Source: JBFWWP01 sp050246115
GTDB lineage: Bacteria > Planctomycetota > UBA8108 > UBA1146 > JAJFFE01
Assembly (NCBI GenBank): GCA_050246115.1
Contig: JBFWWP010000036.1
Coordinates: forward strand, 1-55,320
DNA: 55,320 nucleotides
Reading direction: 5' to 3'
The notes beneath the pieces are model-generated. The model worked only from the letters and a program-made list of their open reading frames with translations. It was not told where the DNA came from and did not search any database. Made by a program: the position numbers and the translations under genes. Shown here in pieces: positions 6,999-17,402 of the stretch (its first letter is position 1; every line of letters starts with the position of its first letter).

Positions 6999-9020
6999 TT
7001 GAGCGTTACGCTGAACTGCCCCCGATGCAAATCGGAGAACCCTTCCGGTCAACGGTACTGCAAGCGCTGCGGTTTCGGGCTGGACCGGACCGGCGCGGTG
7101 TCCGGGGTCCGCCGTCCCGGCAACGACGACTGGGTGGGAAAGACCATCAACGGCAAGTACCTCATCACGTCCATTCTCGGCGAGGGTGGATTCGGCACCG
7201 TGTTTCGGGCCGAGATGCTGCTGTTCGAAGACCACCGTCCGTTCGCGCTGAAGCTGCTCCACCCCGACCTTTGCGAGAACGAGCAGTTTCGACGTCGCTT
7301 CCTGCGGGAGGCCGCGATGGCGATGGCGCTGGTGCACCCGCACGCGATTCAGGTTCGGGAGTTCGACCAGACCGAAGAAGGTCTCCTCTACTTCACCATG
7401 GACTACTGCCCGGGCGAGCCACTCCACCTAGTGCTGGCTCGCGAGGGGTTCTTCACGATCAATCGGGCCATCCCGTTGGCTCTGCAGATCCTCAGCGTCT
7501 TGGAGGCGGCTCACTCCAAGGAGATCATTCACCGCGATCTCAAACCGGACAACGTGTTCCTCGTGCGCGATCCGGCCCACGGCGAGTCGGCCTTCGTGGG
7601 CGACTTCGGCTTGGCCAAGTCGATCGAGCGGTCGTCGGGACGCGGGGAAAGCGAGAAGGACCTCACTCAAGGTGGGATCGTCGGCACGCCGCGCTACATG
7701 TCGCCCGAGCAAGGGCGGGGTGAGCCGCTCGATGGCCGGAGCGATCTCTACAGCGTCGGCGTGATCTTCTTCGAGATGATCACGGGTCAACTACCCCCGC
7801 GGCTGGAGGGCAAGGGCCGGATTGCGAAGGTCAGCGGCATGGGCAGTCCGGAGTCCCCGGGTCTGCAGCGGTTGCGGGAGCTCATTCCCCCGAACCTGGT
7901 GATTCCTCGGTCCGTGCTCGAGGTCGTGGCCCGCGCTTTGGAGCCGCGTCCAGCCGCTCGTTTCCAGAGCGCCACCGAGTTTCGTGAGGCGCTCGAGGCC
8001 TTGCCGACGTACACGCCCACCTACATCGAGCCTCGGCCACGGCGCCGTCGGCGCAGCCGACTGGTCATGACCATGGCTCTGCTGTTCGCCGTCGCCGGCG
8101 GGGCGCTGTTCTTCCCGAGCGTCCGTGGGTCGATCTCAGAACTCGCGCGAGCCGTCGCCGAGAGCACGCAGGAGCCCTCGCGCCAACCGCCGGAAGCGCC
8201 CGCATCGCCCTCGCAACCCGGGCTGGCGGTTGGTGTCCCCACGACCGGTCAGCCGAGTCCCTCGGCCTCGTCAGAAGCCGTCGGCGATGGCGGACAATCT
8301 GCAGCTCCGTCTACCGCCGGGACTCCGGTTCCTCCAGCCGCCGGCCAGCCAGGCGACCTCTCCGGGGATGAAGTGTCCGGCCGCGACCTTTCCAACGACG
8401 GCGATCTCCAACGGTCCATGCATCCGCGCGGCTCCGACGAAACGGCGCGACCCGTACCCGCAGCCTTCCCCGCCAGCGAACTGCGCGATTGGGTCCCTTA
8501 CCAGGTCGGGGATTTCCTGACGTACCGAACGAGCCACTTCCGGGGCGACGGCTCCGAAATCGAGCGCGAGGAGACGCATCGCTACCGCGTGAAGCGGCTC
8601 GACCCCGAGCGAGGTTTCCTGGTCGAAGAAGCTGGCGAGGACAGCACCGGGGAGTGGTGGTGGCTCGTCACGCCAACCGAGTTCAGTCGCACTCGCACGT
8701 GGCTGAACGAGCGCGGTGAACCGGAGATTCGCACCCTGCAAGAGGTCCGCTGGCGCGACGACGCCCCGCTTGCCGAGTGGACGCGCGACGAGGATCATTT
8801 CCGCGCCCGATGGGTTCAAGCCCGTCGGATCGGCGGCCAACTGTACCGCGACCTCCTCGAGGTCGTGGCGACGCGAAAGCTCGAGCGCCGTGGGCTCACC
8901 GAAGAAGTCGAGCGCCGCACCTACTTCGTGCAAGGCTACGGCGAAGTCCTGCTCGAGACGCTCGTGAACGGAAGCGTCGTCCTACAGCGGGTGCTCGTTA
9001 CCAACCCTCAGGCCGATTGA
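6999..9020 (+). CDS. Membrane Ser/Thr protein kinase with N-terminal zinc ribbon
   Basis: A 673-residue kinase. An N-terminal zinc ribbon (CPRC at 7-10, CKRC at 21-24) precedes a Hanks-type kinase domain at about 54-330: glycine loop GEGGFGTVF (61-69), catalytic lysine in FALK (about 85), HRDLKPDN (about 178-185), DFGLAK, and activation-segment GTPRYMSPEQ. A basic stretch and one membrane helix follow (about 354-374, MTMALLFAVAGGALFF), then a Ser/Pro/Gln-rich linker and an exported C-terminal domain of about 190 residues (from about 485, LRDWVPYQVGDFLTYRT) of unknown fold, probably a sensor. The start is uncertain: TTG at 6999 has AGG six bases upstream and places the zinc ribbon at the N-terminus; the frame is open upstream to 6846 with unpersuasive sequence. 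It converges on the TPR lipoprotein gene. Confidence 0.9.
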   Translation: MSVTLNCPRCKSENPSGQRYCKRCGFGLDRTGAVSGVRRPGNDDWVGKTINGKYLITSILGEGGFGTVFRAEMLLFEDHRPFALKLLHPDLCENEQFRRRFLREAAMAMALVHPHAIQVREFDQTEEGLLYFTMDYCPGEPLHLVLAREGFFTINRAIPLALQILSVLEAAHSKEIIHRDLKPDNVFLVRDPAHGESAFVGDFGLAKSIERSSGRGESEKDLTQGGIVGTPRYMSPEQGRGEPLDGRSDLYSVGVIFFEMITGQLPPRLEGKGRIAKVSGMGSPESPGLQRLRELIPPNLVIPRSVLEVVARALEPRPAARFQSATEFREALEALPTYTPTYIEPRPRRRRRSRLVMTMALLFAVAGGALFFPSVRGSISELARAVAESTQEPSRQPPEAPASPSQPGLAVGVPTTGQPSPSASSEAVGDGGQSAAPSTAGTPVPPAAGQPGDLSGDEVSGRDLSNDGDLQRSMHPRGSDETARPVPAAFPASELRDWVPYQVGDFLTYRTSHFRGDGSEIEREETHRYRVKRLDPERGFLVEEAGEDSTGEWWWLVTPTEFSRTRTWLNERGEPEIRTLQEVRWRDDAPLAEWTRDEDHFRARWVQARRIGGQLYRDLLEVVATRKLERRGLTEEVERRTYFVQGYGEVLLETLVNGSVVLQRVLVTNPQAD

Positions 9021-9216
9021 TCGCCATTCGACCGTCGTCCGAATCGAGCCCGTTCACCAAGGTCGGTGGCGCGGGGCCCCTGATCGCTGGGCACGCTCGG
9101 GCACGACCAACGCGATGCACACCCAGTGCGACGCGTCCTTCGACGCAACCACTCACCACAGACGCTCGCCTTCGGACGCAATGCGACCGTTGGTACCGTT
9201 CCTGAAAGCGCTTAGT

Positions 9217-9230
9217 CACGGCCGGCCGTG
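9217..9230. other. Perfect 14-bp palindrome between convergent genes
   Basis: CACGGCCGGCCGTG lies in the 285-bp gap between the convergent kinase and TPR lipoprotein genes. It could form a short hairpin or be a protein site. No T tract follows on either side, so it is not called a terminator. The rest of the gap shows nothing else. Confidence 0.35.
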
Positions 9231-9305
9231 CCCTCGGGAGCGCGGCCAGGCCGTCCGCAGCCGCACTCCACCCATTGGACTTCGACGCCTGATCCCGGCC
9301 GGCTC

Positions 9306-11402
9306 CTAAGCGCCGGGCGCGCTTCCCGAGGTCTTTCCGGGCGCCGGATCGGTGCGGTCGGGGTTGGGTTGCGGCACTCCCGGATCCCCGCGGTCATGGG
9401 TCGCCGGGGCGCTCGTGGGCTTCTGAGGGGTGATCTCGGGAAGCACGTTGCCGCACACCGGGCACACTGCATCGGTCTTCAGTGCGCGACCTCCACAGTC
9501 CCCGCAGGGCGGTCGCATCTTGGCCTCGGCCTCCTCGCGTGCCTGCCTCTCCAAGCGCTCCTGCACCGCCTTTGCCAACTCGCGTTGGTGGGCCTCCTGC
9601 TCGATGCGAGCCCGCTCGCGCTCGGCCTTGATCGAATCGACCACCGAGACGATCGCCGGGGAACTGCCTTGGTAGCGCAACAATTCCTCCTCGACCAGCT
9701 TCAGGTCCTCGGCGAGCTTTGCCCCCTGGTCGCTCTTCGGCGCCGACGGATCCTGGGCGGCGCGGAGGCGACCGAACCAGCTTGCGAGGGTCTGGTACAC
9801 GGCTTCGTCCGATCGAAGCTTGTCGAGTCGGGCCGCTTGAATCGCGATGTCCAGAGGGTAGTGGGGATCCTTCTTCAGGAGCTGCTGGATTCGGCCCAGT
9901 CGAAAAGCCGGGAGGTGCCCCTCGCGCAGACGGCGCTCCTGGAGGGTCAGCTCTTCCGCACGCTTGAGGAGCGCGTCGGGGTTCTCGACCCCAAGTTCTT
10001 GGCCCTTGGCGACCACCTCGAGCAACTCGTCGGCGAGCAGAGAAACGGTCTCCCCGAGCAGGTCGTCACGCGTGCGGCTCTCGGGGAGTCCGTGGAGCAG
10101 CGTGATGAGCTCGTCGAGCACCTCGCGCGCGGGCGCACGAGCGGCGACATCGGTGGGGAACACCAGCCGATAGGCGCGGGCTCGCTCGAGTGCCGCTCGG
10201 GCTTGTACCACGGGATCATCCGAGAGCGGCTTCTGGCCGAACACGAGCTCGAGGCTGCGCCCCGCATCGGCGGGTGTCGGTTGGGAGGCACACCATGCGA
10301 CGAACGCCTTCGACGCACCCTCGGCGTCACCAAGGCGCGATAGCGTCACCGCCCGCCCCAGGCGCGTGGACGCATTCTCCTCCTGGCTGACCGGCGTCGA
10401 GTAGAACCGATGCGCAGCTTGCCAGACCGGGGCGTGATCGCCGCGGTACTCGAGCAGCTGTAGCAGAGCCCGCTCGGTCTCGCGAGGCCCGAATGCTGGT
10501 GTCGTGTTCATGAGCAGGTCGTACAGCTTGACGTAAACGGGTGAGAAGGAGCGCTGGGCCGCGTCCAACTCGAGGGCGCGCAAGTAAGCTCGGTTCGATT
10601 CCTCGTTGATCCGAATCCGGCGCTCGCGTGCGAGCGCGGTCAGGTACACCACCATGGGATTGTCCAGCGAGCCGACTTCTCGAGCGCGCTCGAAGGCCTC
10701 CTCGGCTTCGCCGAACAGCTGCTCGTGAAAGAGGCAGATCGCCTTGCCGTAGAGGGGCCACGAACTCTCGCCGGTGAGCATGAGCGCCTCCCCAAAGTGG
10801 TGGCGGGCTCGGCGGCACAGCTCCAAGTCCACGGAATCGTTGGCAGCGATGACGCCATCGACCGCTACACGCTCGTGGAGTTCGCGCAGCAGCAGGCTCC
10901 CCAAGAAGCAGTGACCTTCCGCCAACTCCTCGGGTTCGGCCACCTCCGACTGGAGGATCCACTGCAGCACCGCCTTGGCTTGCTCGCTGCGCGCGAGCTC
11001 GACCAGGCACACCGCTTCCTCCATCCGCGTAACGAGGCGCAAGCGCGGTTCGCTGTCGATGCCCCCCGCGGCTTGAAAGTCGGCGAGCGCCGACTCGAGG
11101 TAGCGCGTACGTTGATTGCCGAGTGACTTCTCGGCCAACACCATGTAACACTCCCCGCGAGCGAGCAGGATCTCGGCGAGCTCTTCGTGCTTGTTCAGGA
11201 CACCCGTGTAGAAGACGATGGCTTCTTCGTGGCGGTCCGCTTCTTCCGCTTGCACCGCACTGGAGATCTGACCGCGCACGTCGTCCGGTATGGCGGTCGT
11301 GCTGCAACCCGTGGCGATGGTGAACAGTGCGGCCAGGACGAGCGCGTGCAGGCCGGTGCGTCGACCAGCCGTCGTGGCGACGACACGGCGTCGTCCGTTC
11401 AC
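9306..11402 (-). CDS. Large TPR-containing lipoprotein with C-terminal zinc ribbon
   Basis: A protein of about 698 residues. The N-terminus has a basic region, hydrophobic stretch ALVLAALFTIATG and then Cys (ATGC-STT), consistent with a lipoprotein signal. Most of the rest is helical tetratricopeptide-like repeats (e.g. EEAIVFYTGVLNKHEELAEILLARGECYMVL; FGEAEEAFERAREVGSLDNPMV), a protein-interaction scaffold. A charged coiled coil (IKAERERARIEQEAHQRELAKAVQERLE, split here only by position) leads to a four-Cys zinc ribbon (CGDCGG…CPVCG) and a Pro/Thr-rich tail. A zinc ribbon in an exported protein is unusual. I chose GTG at 11402 because GGAG lies eight bases upstream; ATG at 11444 is the alternative. 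It converges on the zinc-ribbon kinase, which suggests but does not prove a shared pathway. Confidence 0.75.
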   Translation of the reverse strand: MNGRRRVVATTAGRRTGLHALVLAALFTIATGCSTTAIPDDVRGQISSAVQAEEADRHEEAIVFYTGVLNKHEELAEILLARGECYMVLAEKSLGNQRTRYLESALADFQAAGGIDSEPRLRLVTRMEEAVCLVELARSEQAKAVLQWILQSEVAEPEELAEGHCFLGSLLLRELHERVAVDGVIAANDSVDLELCRRARHHFGEALMLTGESSWPLYGKAICLFHEQLFGEAEEAFERAREVGSLDNPMVVYLTALARERRIRINEESNRAYLRALELDAAQRSFSPVYVKLYDLLMNTTPAFGPRETERALLQLLEYRGDHAPVWQAAHRFYSTPVSQEENASTRLGRAVTLSRLGDAEGASKAFVAWCASQPTPADAGRSLELVFGQKPLSDDPVVQARAALERARAYRLVFPTDVAARAPAREVLDELITLLHGLPESRTRDDLLGETVSLLADELLEVVAKGQELGVENPDALLKRAEELTLQERRLREGHLPAFRLGRIQQLLKKDPHYPLDIAIQAARLDKLRSDEAVYQTLASWFGRLRAAQDPSAPKSDQGAKLAEDLKLVEEELLRYQGSSPAIVSVVDSIKAERERARIEQEAHQRELAKAVQERLERQAREEAEAKMRPPCGDCGGRALKTDAVCPVCGNVLPEITPQKPTSAPATHDRGDPGVPQPNPDRTDPAPGKTSGSAPGA

Positions 11403-11654
11403 AGCAGGGGCTCCGGCATTCGACACTCGAGTGCCCGGTCTCATGAGTTCGGTGCAGGAAGTCGGTCGACACGAGCCTCTCGTCGCCTTGGGTCGAGCGG
11501 CTGGCGTTGCGGGGTCCGTGGCCCGAGGCGACCGCGGGCGACCTCGCCAACCGGCCGCAGCGGCCTCAACGAACAGGTGCGTCAGACGATTCGAAGCGGG
11601 CTTGAACTCGGTGGATCTCATTGGTCGACTCGCGTTTCGTCCCGGGCGTGGAAC

Positions 11655-12365
11655 TCACTCCACGGACAACAAGAAGCGGACATCTTTACCCAGTCGCCCC
11701 TCTTCGCCCTCGATCTCCGCGTGGACTTCCAGAACCGGGCTGCGTCCGAGCTTGGCCATGGCCTGTTCACTCACCTCGAAGAACAGCGCGAACGCAACCG
11801 GCGGGTCCCCAGGGGCGACTCGCAGGTAGGCCGGGAGGCCCTTCCCGCGAAGGTCGCGCTCGAGTTCGAAGTTGAAGCGCGCGACCTCTTGGCGCATCAC
11901 GAGGTAGGGAACCAAGACCGGGAGTCCCAGGTAGCCCACGCCCAAGCCGCGCTGATACCGCTCGATCACCGTCGTCGGCGCCGTCGGCAGGACCGGCTCG
12001 GGTTCCCCTTCGAGCCGAAGCGTAAACCGCTCGCGCCGCAGGACCGCGGTGCGCTCCGAGATGTTCTCGACGCGCACGATCACCGGCACCACGCGGTCTT
12101 GGGTCAGCGCTTCGTGGAAGTAGGCGCGACACTCGGCGTCGTCGCTCACGAGCTCAGCGGCCAGCAATACTCCGTCCTGAGTTTGGCGAAAGGGGCGCGA
12201 GTGCGCAGGCCTTCCGTCGTCCAAGGGAAGCGCACGGAACGGCAGAGTGCAACCCGCCATCAGCGCCGCACAGGCCGTCATCAGTGCCGCACAGGCCGTC
12301 ATCAGCGCCGCACGGGCTGCGACCGCCGCGCCCCCGAGTCGGCCGGTTCCTTCGGATCTCGGCAT
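11655..12365 (-). CDS. Lipoprotein of unknown function with triplicated lipobox
   Basis: A 236-residue exported protein. The start ATG (12365) has AAGGAG six bases upstream. The signal peptide contains three tandem seven-residue units, ALMTACA, ALMTACA and ALMAGCT (residues 20-40), so there are three possible lipidated cysteines (25, 32, 39). The mature part looks like an immunoglobulin-like or beta-rich domain (VVPVIVRVENISERTAVLRRE and a later YLRVAPGDPPVAFALFFEV), with a hydrophobic segment GVGYLGLPVLVPYLV in the middle. No enzyme motif is visible. It is divergent from the FHA regulator with a 101-bp gap and co-directional with the TPR lipoprotein downstream (gap 252 bp). Confidence 0.75.
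   Translation of the reverse strand: MPRSEGTGRLGGAAVAARAALMTACAALMTACAALMAGCTLPFRALPLDDGRPAHSRPFRQTQDGVLLAAELVSDDAECRAYFHEALTQDRVVPVIVRVENISERTAVLRRERFTLRLEGEPEPVLPTAPTTVIERYQRGLGVGYLGLPVLVPYLVMRQEVARFNFELERDLRGKGLPAYLRVAPGDPPVAFALFFEVSEQAMAKLGRSPVLEVHAEIEGEEGRLGKDVRFLLSVE
12246..12308 (-). repeat. 21-bp coding tandem repeat, three copies, in a signal peptide
   Basis: Three 21-base units encode ALMTACA twice and ALMAGCT once within the lipoprotein signal peptide. The first two units are nearly identical in DNA (GTCATCAGTGCCGCACAGGCC on the plus strand, one base trimmed in places), which points to recent slippage or unequal exchange. Because the unit is a multiple of three, copy-number change would lengthen or shorten the signal sequence without a frameshift. 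Confidence 0.75.
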
Positions 12366-12466
12366 GCCAGGCTCCTTCTGCCCCTCGTGGGCCGTGCCCG
12401 CGTTTCATCTCGCGAGCTTCGTTTGACCCCGGACCCACGGGAGCCCTACGATAGAGGTTCGTAACC

Positions 12467-14359
<1,893 letters not shown>

Positions 14360-14464
14360 AGCTCCGGTCGTCAGGGTGGATGATAGAGAGGCATGGGGTC
14401 CTTGGGCGTTGGATCCCCATGCCTCGGTTGGTAGAAACCCTCGAACTTCGGATAACGGTCGGTG

Positions 14465-14481
14465 ACGCGCGAAGCGCGCGT
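14465..14481. terminator. Short GC hairpin between convergent genes, possible terminator
   Basis: ACGCGCG-AAG-CGCGCGT forms a perfect 7-bp stem with a 3-base loop in the 158-bp gap between the regulator (rightward) and the M23 protein (leftward). No long T tract follows, so factor-independent termination is uncertain. Confidence 0.4.
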
Positions 14482-14517
14482 ATCGGTTGCTGGGTTAGGC
14501 TTAGGAGCTTGAATGAG

Positions 14518-16527
14518 CTAGTTCGACCAGAAGCCCGTGTACCGGAACACGCCGCCGGTCTCGTGTGCGGTCACCATGCGGGTGCTCAAGCCCGCGCCGG
14601 TCCACGTGTCGAATTCCGTCTGGAAGCCGCCGCTCGTCAGGTTGTGACGCCCGACCCAAGACGACGGACCAACCGAACTCCAAACAGCGACGTAGCGTCC
14701 GGTGCCTGCGTCGTCGGTGTAGGCGTTCACGTAGCGCAGCTCGCGGCCGGCGTTGCTCTGGTTGGTGAACTCGGTCTGGTAGCCGGCGCTCGTCATGCCG
14801 TAGTAGGCGTACCAAGAACCTACCGAGCCCTGCTCCCACAGAGTCGTGAAGTACAGCGTGCCGTTGAGGTCGACCACCGAGATCACCTCGGGGTGGTACC
14901 CCTGATTGGACCGCGTCGTGAATTCCGAGTTGAACTGCGCCGCCGTCAGACCGTGGGAGGCGGTCCACACCGGGCCGAAGGCTTGGTCCACGAAGATGGC
15001 CGCGTACCGGAGCGAGCTACCGACCGGGTAGCAGTCGATGTGCGTCAGACGGTAGCCGGCGTTGGTCCACGTCGTGAACTGGGTCTGGTACTGAGCGCTC
15101 GTCAGGTTGTGGAATGCCACCCACGGCCCGGGGTTACTCTGATCGAACACGACGTTGTAGTAGGTGTTGCCGTTGTAGCTGGAGCCGTCGACCCACACCG
15201 GGCGGTAGCCATTGGCGACCATCGCGTCGAACGTGCTCTGGTAGGAAGCCGCGGAAACGCCGTGTCGAACTTGTTGGAATCCAGTCAGAACGGGGCCGAC
15301 GAAGACGTCGTACTCTCGCACGAGCGCGCCGTTCACGAGGATCTCGACTTCCCACTCGCCCTGGGCGGCGCCGGCCGGCAGCACCGGGTTCCACCACCAG
15401 AAGCTGTGACGGTAGACCTGCGTAAAGTTGATCGTGGTGCTCGCGAACACCGCATTGCTCGGGTCCCGCAGGCGCAGCAGGATCGAGCTGCCGGGCCCAC
15501 CACCGCCCATGGATAGGCCGATCCCGAGGGTCGAGCCGGGGCTGATCACCGTCACGTTCGGCGGCGGATCCTTGATCTGATTGGCGCTGGAGATTGCGCC
15601 CGAGCGCAGGGTGGCGTCCATCAGGCCGATCGGCGTGTTGTAGACCGGCGGGTTGATGAACATGTCTTCGAGGAATGGGTCCACCACCTGGTTGTCTTCG
15701 TCGCGCACTTCGAAGTGCAGGTGCGGTGCGGTCGAGCAGCCGGAGCTTCCGACGACGCCGAGCACCGTGCCGGCCGTGACGTGCTGGCCCATGGACACGA
15801 CGACGGAGTTCTGCTTGAGGTGCCCATAGGTCGAGGTCGTGCCGTCGGCATGCTCGAGCTTCACGAAGTTCCAGTTGCCCGTGCACGACATGTTGCGATC
15901 GAAGTTGGAGTCCTCGAGGCCAACCACGGTGCCGGCGGCAGCCGCGATGATCGGGAAGTTCGCGTCCATGGCGCGGAAGGTCGGGACGTCGATGTCGATG
16001 CCTCGGTGGCCGTCGTAGCTCTTCGAGCCGCCCAGGTAGTCGGTGATGCCGCCGCTCGGATTGAGATCGACGTAGTTGTTGATGACCCACTCGTCGGCGT
16101 CGTTCCCCGGCATCGGCCAAATGAACTGCGTAGGGAGAATCACCGGGGTGCAGTAGGCGACCGACGGGTTGCACCCGAGTGGGCTGACGCCGCCAGTGGG
16201 CTCGAGTCCACAGGTGGGAAACGGTGCGCTCGGAGGATTGCCGCCGTTAAAGAGGTACGCGAGCAGCAACACCGCGTCGCCGATGTTGACCTGAAGGTTG
16301 CTGTCGATGTCCCCCGCCTGGAGGCAGCTGGGCGGCTGGGTGGACGAGCCGAAGAGATACGTCAGGATACCGACGCCGTCAGCCACGTTCGCCTGGCCGT
16401 CGGAGTTGAAGTCGCCCCGAATGAAGGGGTGCTGCGGAAGGCCCGCGACCTGTCCATCGCTGACCAGCGGCCACGCCCACGCCGTGCTTGCCAAAGCCAG
16501 TGCCCATAACCCGTTGCGCATGTTCAT
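14518..16527 (-). CDS. Secreted M23 metalloendopeptidase with dockerin-like and tandem-repeat domains
   Basis: A 669-residue exported protein. A signal peptide (1-about 26) is followed by a paired EF-hand dockerin-like module (about 35-110: RGDFNSDGQANVADGV and GDIDSNLQVNIGDAV) and an M23 LytM-type peptidase domain (about 160-290) with HRGID and HLHFEVRD zinc-ligand motifs, which would cut peptide cross-links of peptidoglycan or another glycine-rich substrate. Residues about 414-669 contain five repeats of roughly 50 residues (e.g. HGLTAAQFNSEFTTRSNQGY) that resemble the bacterial tandem repeat domain found in secreted hydrolases. It acts outside the cytoplasm; the EF-hand module would bind calcium. 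AGGAG is six bases before the ATG. Divergent from the ECF sigma gene. Confidence 0.88.
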   Translation of the reverse strand: MNMRNGLWALALASTAWAWPLVSDGQVAGLPQHPFIRGDFNSDGQANVADGVGILTYLFGSSTQPPSCLQAGDIDSNLQVNIGDAVLLLAYLFNGGNPPSAPFPTCGLEPTGGVSPLGCNPSVAYCTPVILPTQFIWPMPGNDADEWVINNYVDLNPSGGITDYLGGSKSYDGHRGIDIDVPTFRAMDANFPIIAAAAGTVVGLEDSNFDRNMSCTGNWNFVKLEHADGTTSTYGHLKQNSVVVSMGQHVTAGTVLGVVGSSGCSTAPHLHFEVRDEDNQVVDPFLEDMFINPPVYNTPIGLMDATLRSGAISSANQIKDPPPNVTVISPGSTLGIGLSMGGGGPGSSILLRLRDPSNAVFASTTINFTQVYRHSFWWWNPVLPAGAAQGEWEVEILVNGALVREYDVFVGPVLTGFQQVRHGVSAASYQSTFDAMVANGYRPVWVDGSSYNGNTYYNVVFDQSNPGPWVAFHNLTSAQYQTQFTTWTNAGYRLTHIDCYPVGSSLRYAAIFVDQAFGPVWTASHGLTAAQFNSEFTTRSNQGYHPEVISVVDLNGTLYFTTLWEQGSVGSWYAYYGMTSAGYQTEFTNQSNAGRELRYVNAYTDDAGTGRYVAVWSSVGPSSWVGRHNLTSGGFQTEFDTWTGAGLSTRMVTAHETGGVFRYTGFWSN

Positions 16528-16798
16528 AACGAACTCCTGTCCCGGTTTGGTTGCGAGCCCCGAAGAGTTCGGCGCCCGCTCACCCTCCAGGCCGAGTTTC
16601 GCGTGGCAGCTCCCTCACATTTCCTCCTTTTTCCTTCCGAGCCGACCCCTGGGTCTCGGACCGTGTCGCCAGCGGACCCCGGGTCGGGCTTGGTGCGGGT
16701 CCCGGCGCCCGGGTGCAGGTAGAATGGCGGGCGTGAGGGAGGGGCGGCGGCGCCGCGTCCCCTTCCTGAGGGCACCCCCTGAGGTGAGGCGAGAACTC

Positions 16799-17401
16799 AT
16801 GGAACCCAACCGGGCGCGATTCACATTGGTCTTGGAGCGCCTTCGAGGGGGAGATCGAAGCGCCCTCGACGAGCTGTTTCCGCTGGTCTACGACGAGTTG
16901 CGCGCCGTCGCTCGTTCGCGGCTGGCGCGCCTCCCCGGCGCCCAGACCTTGCAAGCTACCGCGCTGGTCCATGAGGCCTACCTGCGACTCATGGGGACGG
17001 AGACTCCCTGGCAGAACCGCGCCCACTTCTTTGGGGCCGCAGCGCGAGCCATGCGCAATGCACTGGTCGAATCCTCCCGTCGTCGGCGGCGCGACAAGCG
17101 GGGCGGCGACTGGCAGCGCGTGACGTTGTCGGACTCGGTTCTCAGCGCATGTGATCCCGGCATCGACTTGCTCGTGCTCGACGATTGCCTGGCCCAACTC
17201 GAGGGTTTCGACCCGTTGGCCCACCAGATTGTCGAGCTACGCTTCTTCGCGGGCCTAACCCTGGAAGAGGTCGCTCTCGCGCTCGACCGCGGCCGCAGCA
17301 CCGTCGATCGCCATTGGAGCTTTGCGCGCGCTTGGCTCCTCCGTCGGCTCGACGAATCCACCCCTGCCCGCGGCCCCGGCTTCGGCGACCGGGGAGGTTG
17401 A
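16799..17401 (+). CDS. ECF-type RNA polymerase sigma factor (first copy)
   Basis: A 200-residue sigma factor of the ECF group often encoded with Ser/Thr kinases in planctomycetes. Region 2 (about 15-85) includes LFPLVYDELRAVARSRL and ATALVHEAYLRLMG; region 4 (about 130-190) ends with LTLEEVALALDRGRSTVDRHWSFARAWL, the promoter-binding helix-turn-helix. It directs RNA polymerase to a set of promoters not identifiable here. I chose ATG 16799 (GAGGCGAG upstream); the frame is open upstream. The stop codon is one base before the start of the kinase gene, so the two form an operon, and kinase-dependent control of the sigma factor is the likely logic. Confidence 0.92.
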   Translation: MEPNRARFTLVLERLRGGDRSALDELFPLVYDELRAVARSRLARLPGAQTLQATALVHEAYLRLMGTETPWQNRAHFFGAAARAMRNALVESSRRRRRDKRGGDWQRVTLSDSVLSACDPGIDLLVLDDCLAQLEGFDPLAHQIVELRFFAGLTLEEVALALDRGRSTVDRHWSFARAWLLRRLDESTPARGPGFGDRGG

Positions 17402-17402
17402 C

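Noticed and set aside
12423..12452. TTGACC-18-TACGAT as promoter of the FHA regulator
   Set aside because: Two mismatches in the -10 box and the implied transcript start falls after the ribosome binding site.
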